DNA of 64,000 nt from Sophora flavescens (taxonomy: Eukaryota > Streptophyta > Magnoliopsida > Fabales > Fabaceae): the NCBI GenBank assembly GCA_030762895.1, contig CM061070.1, forward strand, positions 99,900,759 through 99,964,758. The letters are read 5' to 3'. The position numbers and the translations under genes were made by a program. Below, piece by piece: positions 56,513 through 64,000 of this stretch; positions within the stretch are counted from its first letter, which is position 1; every line of letters starts with the position of its first letter. The notes beneath the pieces were generated by a model. That model saw only the letters and a program-made list of their open reading frames with translations. It made no database searches and was not told where the DNA came from.

Positions 56513-57726
56513 TCATGAAAACGCTTCCACCGGGATCCCACTGTCTGTGATACAGCGGCCAAGGAATGCTCCAATTGTAGTATGATCATGCCGGACCCAT
56601 GGCCTGCAGCATAAATATGGAAGTGAGCGCTTGAAAATCATGGTGACTTCTTCAAGTGTGAAGGACTTCTCACTCCCTCTCGGGTCAAAGATGACCTCTT
56701 TGTCAACAAAATCTTCCCAATAAAAATGGTGTTCAACCTCTTGGATCGGCCATAGTGCCTTCATATTTAAAGATGCAACATCCGGTTTCTCAGGCAGAGG
56801 CTTGAACTCCATCGTTGGTTGCTTTACAGTGTGAGGTGGCAAACAAGTGGAGAGGATCACTGGTGCTGTTTTGGCTTCTGTACAATCTTCATTCACTGAA
56901 TCACCAAATCCATCACCTTCCTTATATGCAGAAATCTCAGTACAAACCACACAAGTATTTTTTCATCACAATCAATACATGCATAGGAGCCAATAGAATC
57001 ATTTAATTCCAAAAGTTCTTCATCCTCCTCAAGCATGGTGAAATAGATGTCCTCCGAATGCCTTTTTCTCTCAATCTATTCAGCCAAGGGTTCAATGGGA
57101 GATGGTGCAATTATGTCCTCACAAACAGGTTCTTCTCTTCTTGACTCGGTTGCTCCCACTTCTTCATCTTCCTCATCATCCATTATTGCATCATCTTCAT
57201 CATCATCCATCAAGTTCCCATTTGGCATTTCGGATAGTTGGTTAAAGAGTTCCTCAATACGTGCCCCGAGACTTCGAATGGTATCTTCTTGATTTTTTAA
57301 ACTTTCCATTGTTGTTACCATGAAGTTCTCCAAAATATCCTCTAAGTGAGACCGACTATCCGGAATAGGTTGCTCAAAATTGACTGTGAATTCGGATTTG
57401 AAGTTCTCCCAAGCAACTTCCAATGGTGATGGCTCATCATGCCTTTGAGATGGTTGTGGTTGATATGAAGGTGTGGAAGATTCCCAATGTTCCTCTTGAT
57501 CAATCCAAGCATTGTTTGGAGGGTTCCCCTACCATGGAGTGGAAGTGCTGGGATATTGATTTCCCTATTCAGAATAGCCTACCACTGGTGGAGGAGAGAC
57601 AATTGCACTTGACAACATATTGCTCACTTGTTGGATGTTTATGGACAATTCTAGCATATCTGCCCGCAGCTGCAGCTCAGATATCTCAATTTCTGCATTA
57701 GATGGCTGATAATAATTGTAGTCCAT
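56513..57726 (-). pseudogene. Gag-like/unknown ORF of the nested element (interrupted)
   Basis: One reading frame from ATG 57726 runs to about 56955 with TAG stops near 57567, 57534 and at 57076, then continues to 56513 after a one-base frame change. The N-terminal part (MDYNYYQPSNAEIEI..., QPQPSQRHDEPSPLEVAWEN) is Gln/Pro-rich. The middle is a coiled-coil-like segment (ESLKNQEDTIRSLGARIEEL) followed by an acidic Asp/Glu run. The C-terminal part (WPIQEVEHHFYWEDF...) is unassigned. It resembles the single frame kept by non-autonomous legume elements, as I recall, but carries no zinc knuckle or enzyme motif. All three stops are TAG, consistent with CAG to TAG change. About 400 codons in total. 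Confidence 0.6.
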
Positions 57727-57898
57727 GATCCTGTCAATTCAAAGTCCACCTCACAGACAAATAAGCCCAAGATCAAAGAAACACAAATTCAAATATATAC
57801 AAAACTAACAAAATAAGGATTCAAATATATACAGAAAAATAAGATAAAAATGTCTAAATTAGTTGTCTCCTTTGTTACTACTGATATTGGCAAAGCCA

Positions 57899-57917
57899 AT
57901 CCCCGGCAACGGTGCCA
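57899..57917 (-). other. Nested element primer-binding site (tRNA-Asp)
   Basis: Minus strand TGGCACCGTTGCCGGGGAT, six bases inside the 5' LTR. It complements the last 19 nt of tRNA-Asp with one mismatch. Similarity to the tRNA stops there (next bases TGGCTTTGCC), as expected for a normal site. Confidence 0.85.
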
Positions 57918-57923
57918 AAAACT

Positions 57924-59259
57924 TGATGCGTACTTTATGAATAAAGGCAAGTGCACCTTGTCGCAAACAAGTAATACGGTGGTGAGACCGGATATCGTCC
58001 TCAAGGATCGGTTGCCAATTACCAATTCACAAACTCAACAGCTATCTAGACTAAACTAAGGTATGAAGAGATCAAAACATAAAATAAAGAAAGCAATAAA
58101 ATATTTTTGGTCTTTTGGGAATTTTATCGAACACTTGGAGGGCAACAGGGATGCGGTTAAAGTTGTTAGGGTTAGACTACACTAATCCTCCTCTAATCGC
58201 AATGAAATGGTTATGAACACAAGTCCTAATTCAATTATGACAATCAAGCCTTTTCTAAAATACTCAAACCCTAATGTCTTAGGTGGAATGAGCCTAAAAT
58301 CCCAAATTAAGCCCTAATGTCTTAGGTGGAATAACCTGAGATTTTGCATTAAGCCAAGACTTATAAGATTGCAAGCACCCCAATACCTATGTCTAGATTC
58401 TTGAACTACTTGGCATATGATTCATGAGCATGCCTTAACATCAATATTTCAATTGTCAATCAAAGCAACAAATCATTCCATGGGTAGCTAAGCCAATAAA
58501 AGCATTAAGCATAGAATCAAACACTCATAAAGAAATAGAAACTTGCATTGAAAGAAAATCAAATACAAACAAGTTCAGAAAAGCTACATCTAACCCCCAC
58601 AACAAGGGGATTCAACTACTCATGATAAATAGCATTACAAAAGAGAAGGAGAGAAGAGATGAAGAACACTCATAGAAGAATCCTCCCATCTTCTTTCATT
58701 CCCAGAGCAAGGAAAACATCCCCTACTACGGTTGGAACCCTAGTCCAACCGCAGCCTCCAAGTGCCTCCAAGTGCCTCCAAGTGCACAACTCCTCTCCTT
58801 TCAGTTCTGCCTTAAAACAGCTTAAAACAGGGGTTCTGAGTTTCACGCGCTCGCGGGGCGAGACCTGGCTCACGAGGCGAATCTTAAGAAATTGGTTCTC
58901 TCGCGAGGCGAGCTAGTGATTCGCGAGGCGAGACAGAAAGGGTGACTGTTGTTGTTCAGATTGGTCTTCGGGCTCACGAGGCGAGATCCTGTCTCGCGAG
59001 GCGAAACTGCCAGGATTGCCTTTCCACTGTTTTCTTCATTTTCCTTGACTCTAAGAACTTCACTTTTGACCTGAAAATGTAAGATAGCATTAAATGTTTT
59101 ATTTGACTCAAAATTAACTAAAATATCCTAAAAACTACTTAAGAGACTCAAAGTGTTGCTTGAGGACAATTAAATCTAATTTGGGCGAAAATGAGATGTA
59201 ATTAGCACAAAACCATGGCTTTTTCTAGTTATAAAACTAGATGAGGCAGAGGCTTATCA
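57924..59259 (-). repeat. Nested element 5' LTR
   Basis: About 1.34 kb. Longer than the other LTR mainly by a tandem duplication of the CCCTAATGTCTTAGGTGGAAT part (58268-58340), a triplicated CCAAGTGCCT (58757-58784) and an extra CGAGGCGAGATCCTGTCT unit (58977-58998). Confidence 0.9.
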
Positions 59260-60007
59260 AGACACCAGATTGTGTAGTTGGAACGGTGGAACTTTGATCT
59301 GATCTGCATATATTTGGCATTTACGGCATTTTCGGACATACTCCAAACAATCGGCTTCCATTGTTAGCCATTAGTGACCATTTCGTAGGATCTTGCGTGC
59401 CATCATGTGACCATTGGCATGTGTTCCACATATCCCTTCGTGAACTTCTATCATGATAGTCCGAGCTTCACGAGCATCAACACATCTTATGAGGACCCCA
59501 TCATAGTTCCTCTTATATAGAATTTTGCCATCTAAGTAAAAGGACATTGATAATCTATGAATCGTCCTCTTATTCACTTCATTTGCTCCAGCTGGGTACG
59601 TTCTACTCTTCATATATTGCTTGATGTCATGATACCAAGGATTACCGTCGAGCTCTTCTTCCATATGTGCGCAGTATGCTGGCTCATCTTGTACCTTCAC
59701 TTGAATAGGCTGGACGGTGGTATGGAGACCCAGCTTGGTCATAGCGACTAATGTAGCTAAAGCATCCGCAAATTGATTCTTGTCTCGAGTCAAGTGCGAG
59801 AAAGTAATCTCATCAAACTTCTCAACTAACTGAGTCAAGTATTTCTGATACGGGATAAGCTTGGGATCTTTAGTTTGCCATTCACCGTTGACTTGATAAA
59901 TGATTAAGGCTACATCTCCAAAGACCTTTAGCTGTTTTATTCCAAGATCAATTGCTACTTGTAATCCGCTTGCACATGCTTCACACTCAGCAATATTGTT
60001 GGTGCAT
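59260..60007 (-). repeat. 748-bp direct repeat B (Tat pol, right of the nested element)
   Basis: Gap-free partner of 53082-53829. It is continuous on the right with the rest of pol and ends on the left at the nested LTR (TTATCA then AGACACCAG). Confidence 0.92.
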
Positions 60008-60330
60008 TCAAATTCGAGCTTAACAGCCACTGGGTATTGCTTGCCCTCTGGAGAGACAACCACCGCTCCTATGCTGCTTCCATGCATATTAACTGCTCCA
60101 TCAAAATACATCTTCCACATATAATCTTCCTCTGTTTCACCTTCTTCCAATGAGAGTATCTCTCCATCAGGGAACTCAGATATAATTGGCTGTCCTCCCT
60201 CAAGAGGGTTTTCAGCTAAGTGATCAGCAATTGCACTTCCCTTAACGGATTTCCGGGTCACATACTTAATATCGAATTCTGATAATATCATTTGCCACTT
60301 TGAGACCCTTAATGATATGTGAGGACTTTA
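59371..60330 (-). pseudogene. Tat archaeal-type RNase H and linker to integrase
   Basis: Follows the first RNase H in the same frame as reverse transcriptase; separated from it by TAA at 60328-60330. Acidic active-site residues are visible in YFDGAVN, NNIAECEA, VFGDVAL and NQFADALA. The usual S in the GDS position is V here. This second RNase H, acquired by the Tat lineage, marks the element's class. The frame ends at TAA 59371-59373, where copy A has an intact Tyr codon (NGHYW). Confidence 0.88.
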
Positions 60331-61783
60331 AAAGATGTACTTCAAAGGGTCCATTCGAGAGATTAACCAAGTGGTGTGGTATAACATGTATTGCCTGAGT
60401 CTCTTGGAGGTCCATACCAATGCGCAACAAGTCTTCTCAATTTCCATGTATCGGGCTTCGCAGTCATTAAACTTTTTGCTTAGATAGTAAATTGCATGTT
60501 CTCTCTTGCCAGACTCATCATGTTGCCCCAACATTGCCCCCACTGAGGTTGGGAGGATCGTGAGATACAGTATCAAAGGACGACCTTGAGTGGGCGGCAC
60601 CAATACTGGTGGGTTTAATAGGTATGCCTTTATTTTGTCAAAGGCTTCCTGACATTCCTCATTCCATCTCCCCGGATTATTCTTCTTTAATAGCTTAAAA
60701 ATAGGCTCACACGTGCTTGTCAAGTTAGCAATGAATCGGGCAATGTAATTTAATCTCCCTAGAAAACCCCTTACTTCTCGTTCATTCTTGGGGGCTGGCA
60801 TGTCCCTGATCGCCTTTGCCTTTTCCGGCTGCACCTGTATTCCTTCCCTGTTGACCACAAAGCCCAACAATTTCCCGGTTGAGGCTCCAAACACACATTT
60901 TATGGGATTGAGTCTCAGATTGTACTTCCTTAATCTCTCAAATAACTTATGCAAAACTTCTACATGACTTTCCCCCTCCTTAGACTTAGCCACTATGTCA
61001 TCCACATATACCTCTATTTCCTTATGCATCATATCATGGAACAATGCTACCATAGCACGCTGGTAGGTAGCTCCGGCATTCTTCAGCCCAAAATGCATTA
61101 CTCTGTAACAAAAAGTTCCCCAAGGGGTGATGAAAGTCGTCTTCTCTTTGTCATCGACGTCCATGAGAATCCGATTGTATCCCAAATACCCATCCATGAA
61201 AAAGAATATGTGGTTCCTTGCTGTGCTGTCTACGAGGACATCAATATGAGGCAATGGGAAGTCATCCTTCGGACTTGCTTTGTTCAGATCTCTGTAATCC
61301 ACACACATTCTTACTTTTCCATCCTTCTTTGGTACTGGTACGACATTAGCGACCCACTCTGGGTGTCTCGACACTTCCACAAACCCAGCTTCTAACTGCT
61401 TAGTTACCTCTTCTTTGATCTTTAGTGACATATCCGGGTGCATCCTCCTCAACCTTTGTTTCTTCACCACCGTATCTGGGTACAGTGGGATTTTATGTGA
61501 TGCTATCTCTGGATCCAACCCTGGCATATCTTTGTAGGACCATGCAAACACATCAAGGTACTCCTTAAATAGCGCGACCATTTCTGCACATTCTGGATTA
61601 TCCACTATTTTCAACTCCTTCTTGTCTTCCTCGGTCCCCATATTAATCACTTCTATAACTTCATCATTTGCAGTGAACCCATTTTCTGAGCGCTCTATTG
61701 ACTTTGTAAATTCCTCAATGGATTCTTCTTCCTCACTAATCCCAGAATCGTCTTCGTCAACAGCCGCAAGGGAATCAGTAAAT
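60328..61783 (-). pseudogene. Tat reverse transcriptase and first RNase H
   Basis: The frame is open from about 61783 to TAA 60328-60330. Reverse transcriptase motifs: PVPKKDGKVRMCVDYRDLNK, PLPHIDVLVD, FMDGYLGYN, FITPWGTFCYRVMHFGLKNA and the catalytic YVDDIVAKSK (60990-61011). The Ty3-type RNase H follows (LILYLTILPTSVGAMLGQ, YYLSKKF, EIEKTCCALVW); in it the first acidic position of the usual LYL-V family wording is not obvious. It is in a different frame from protease, as in many gypsy elements, so either programmed or accidental frame change is needed between them (about 61790-61880). Confidence 0.92.
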
Positions 61784-61877
61784 CAGGTTTCAAGGTTCCT
61801 TTTGTGAGACAAACCTTCGACGGTGGTGAGGTTCCTGAAAGACAATGTTTGAAACAAGAGAAATATAGGCAAGGATA

Positions 61878-62744
61878 TTATTCAAGAAATGAAACGCAAT
61901 TGATATAAGATAAAGGGTAGGGAAAGTCCGAATAGAGATAAATAACAGGGTTTCTTGCTTGCTCCTCTTCAAGTGCACTGATAGTGAAATGAGGGGAAGT
62001 CAACTTTTTTGGCGAGATCACTTCAGTTGATACTAAGAAAGTATCTGTCAAGTGGGGGATATAATCAAATTCCTTTCTTTCTTCTTTCTTGCCTTTGAGA
62101 GTCAGGTACTTCATGTCTTCTTCTAGAGAAGGATTGTATCCTAGTCCATGTCTTCCATCTCTTGTAACTGCTGCAATCGGTTGAGGGATCCCTTGGAGGC
62201 TTGGCCCTAGGCCTCTTCCTTTCTGATACCCATTCCTTTCCATTATACGGACTGCCACTTCATTCACATTTTGCATTGGCAGCTCCTCCTTCTTGCTCTC
62301 TGGCTTCAGGATTTCAAAACTACGTAGGGAATCATCCTCGACTTCCTCTGCACTTTCTATGTATGGTACCGAAACATGCTTTGAAAGCATGATTTCCTCT
62401 TCACCGCGGATGGTAATTACAGCCCCATCCTGAATATATTTCAGACACTGATGCAATGTTGATGGAACAACACCAGCTTCATGAATCCAAGGCCTTCCTA
62501 GGAGCATAGTATAAGCTGGCTGGATCTCCATGACTTGAAAGAGAACACGAAAACAACTAGGCCCTACTTCGAGGGGCAGAGTTATTTCCCCTAAGATCCC
62601 GCTTACTGTCCCATCAAAGGCTCGCACAATCATCTCTTGTGGTGTAAAATCTGTCAAGCCTATGTTTAACTGCTCTAGAGTGGACAACGGAAACACATTC
62701 AATGCCGAGCCACCATCTATAAGAACCTTCGCAATCACAAATCA
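61878..62744 (-). pseudogene. Tat aspartic protease with G-patch-like segment
   Basis: AKVLIDGGSALNVFP holds the catalytic Asp (DGGS where DSGS or DGGS is usual) near 62715. AYTMLLGRPWIHEAG is the second conserved block of plant gypsy proteases. Further on, RIMERNGYQKGRGLGPSLQG (about 62180-62240) has the Gly-rich spacing of a G-patch, an RNA-binding motif reported in some retroelement proteases. The frame joins the upstream segment across a TGA at 62742-62744. Confidence 0.88.
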
Positions 62745-63044
62745 TTTGCACCTTAGGGTAATGTGGAGTGCCTTAGGACTACCTCTAAACTTCAAAAACA
62801 CCTCATCTTCTGAGAAATTGATCATGTTGACCCGCTTCACCGGATCCACCATGTTTACTACATTCTCTGGCGTGACATCGCGATTAACATAGGCTTCATC
62901 CAACACCTTCAGTAATGCCTTACGATGCATCTCTGATGTGAGGACAAGCGACAAAAGGGATATTCTTGCCGGTGTTTTCTTCAACTGCTCCATCACATCG
63001 TATTCACTTTGCTTCATGATCTTCAGGAACTCTTCTTCTTCTTA
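62742..63044 (-). pseudogene. Tat gag-pro linker domain
   Basis: Same frame as gag and protease. YDVMEQLKKTPARISLLSLV and HRKALLKVLDEAYV are standard wording of the region just before the protease in this lineage. Function unknown. It is separated from gag by TAA at 63042-63044. Confidence 0.8.
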
Positions 63045-64000
63045 TTCCTTCTCTTTTTCTTCATCTTTGGTATTCTTCCTTGCTTCTTCTTCTACCGGGT
63101 CATAGTATCGCCCACTCTTTGTGATGCCTCCAATTCTCGCAACATTAGTAACCTGGGCCTTCGAAGTTTCTCCTGTCCCTCCTACTAACTCAACTTTCTG
63201 TTCATAATTCCAGGGTACAGTGTGTGTATCATTATAGGCAAAAGGAGTTGGCTTTGTCACCTTTACAATCACTTTTTCTGGTGTCGGCGCATCATTCATA
63301 GGTGGTATCCGGAGCACAACTTTTTCAACCACACTAACTTCTTCAATCGTACCTCGCCTAGCTTGGATCACCCCCAAGGTAAGTAATCCTTGGACTCGGA
63401 CCTTAAAGTCCCAACAAGTTTCGATATCATGCCCTATTTGCCCATGATGATAATCACAACTTAAATCACCATCATACTTCTCTTTTTCTCCAATCAGCTT
63501 CACCGGTGCAACAATATCATATCCTGCTTTCTTGAGCCCTGCGAATACTTCTTGCATCGGGGTTCGCAATTCCAAAACCTTTTTGACTTGAGGCCCTTTC
63601 ACTTCCAAGTTATTCACGCTATTTCCCGCATTATGGTTTGGGATTGGGTTATTAACAATGCTAGGCCCAGATTCTTCTTCGAAACCCAATCTTCCACAAG
63701 CAATCAATTTTCTTACTGCTGTCTTGAAGGCCTCACATTCTTCAATGGAATGTCCCAGGGCATCCATGTGATATTTGTAAGTCAAGTTTGGATTGTACCA
63801 AGTAGGGAAAGGTGGTTCCATAGGCCGTACAGGGTTTCCAGCGATTAGGTGACGATCAAATAGTTGCTTGAACAAATCTGCATTGGAGATAGACAGTCTT
63901 GGGAAAGGAGGCAGATTTTGATATTGGGAACGTCCCTGATTTGGAAAATTTGAGCGAGGTCGAGGGTAGCTTGGATGGTTTTGTTGAGGTGCAGGTGGAT
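63042..64000 (-). pseudogene. Tat gag, C-terminal part (continues past the window edge)
   Basis: The frame is open from the window edge to TAA 63042-63044. Contains two zinc-knuckle-like repeats (YKYHMDALGHSIEECEAFK and CDYHHGQIGHDIETCWDFK, of the CX2HX4HX4C kind) that bind the genomic RNA. A Pro/Gln-rich stretch lies at the edge (APQQNHPSYPRPRSNFPNQ). The capsid part must lie to the right of 64000. Confidence 0.88.

Larger units (their letters stand above)
53830..59259 (-). mobile_element. Nested non-autonomous LTR retrotransposon (about 5.4 kb)
   Basis: Minus orientation: 5' LTR 57924-59259, spacer AAAACT (plus strand), tRNA-Asp-type primer-binding site, one gag-like frame, polypurine tract, 3' LTR 53892-55146. 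LTRs begin TGATA/TGATG and end TTATCA. No protease, reverse transcriptase or integrase is present, so it relied on proteins of another element. There is no ordinary 5-bp target copy. Instead 748 bp of the host Tat element are present on both sides, and an extra 62 bp (53830-53891) hangs outside the 3' LTR. Confidence 0.85.
48020..64000 (-). mobile_element. Tat/Ogre-lineage Ty3/gypsy retrotransposon (5' end outside window)
   Basis: Minus orientation. From right to left: gag (partial at the edge), protease, reverse transcriptase, RNase H, an archaeal-type second RNase H, integrase, a tandem-repeat-rich 3' region, polypurine tract and 3' LTR. The second RNase H after the first, the G-patch-like segment after protease, the 2.3-kb LTR and the repetitive 3' region all point to the Tat/Ogre lineage. 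Many in-frame stops make it defective. A separate LTR element (53830-59259) lies inside it between duplicated pieces of pol. Confidence 0.9.

Overview
This is a stretch of dicot plant nuclear DNA. It is AT-rich, gene-poor and crowded with transposable elements. The LTR-retrotransposon types, the fold-back elements with GGTCCCT-type arms and the receptor-kinase sequence suggest a legume, but I infer this from family resemblance only. There is no bacterial or organellar gene content.

Host genes. One gene is certain: an intact, intronless leucine-rich-repeat receptor kinase on the minus strand (5632-8826). It closely resembles PSKR2, a receptor for the sulfated peptide phytosulfokine. A second, tentative host gene is a 50-residue Cys-rich/Lys-rich ORF at 29670-29822 (+).

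Layout. 1-248 is the end of a CACTA transposon. 249-5631 is non-coding, with a SINE bounded by a perfect 13-bp duplication. 5632-9420 is the receptor gene and its upstream region. 9990-28180 holds MITEs, fold-back elements (one carrying captured PPR-gene pieces), a Stowaway element, an hAT-type element with an 8-bp duplication, and a 5'-truncated LINE with an intact RNase H ORF, poly(A) tail and 11-bp duplications. 30481-31836 is a repeat unit that recurs at 45341-48019; the second copy carries insertions for which the first is the empty site. 32663-37585 is a complete but decayed Ty1/copia element (minus strand; 5-bp duplication, PBS, PPT). 39907-45340 is a cluster of fold-backs, MITEs and a SINE. 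48020 to the window end is one large Ty3/gypsy element of the Tat/Ogre type (minus strand): 2.3-kb 3' LTR, tandem-repeat-rich 3' region, integrase, archaeal-type RNase H, RT, protease with a G-patch-like segment, and partial gag. Its 5' LTR lies outside the window.

Most unusual feature. A 5.43-kb non-autonomous LTR element (53830-59259) sits inside the Tat element between two 748-bp direct copies of the Tat pol gene. Outside one of its LTRs lies a 55-nt sequence matching the 3' three quarters of tRNA-Asp(GUC), CCA end included, while the internal primer-binding site matches only about 19 nt. This looks like primer tRNA copied past the normal stop and integrated by a break-repair route that duplicated the target. 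Both pol copies are otherwise decayed, mostly by C-to-T type changes, as expected for silenced, methylated repeats.
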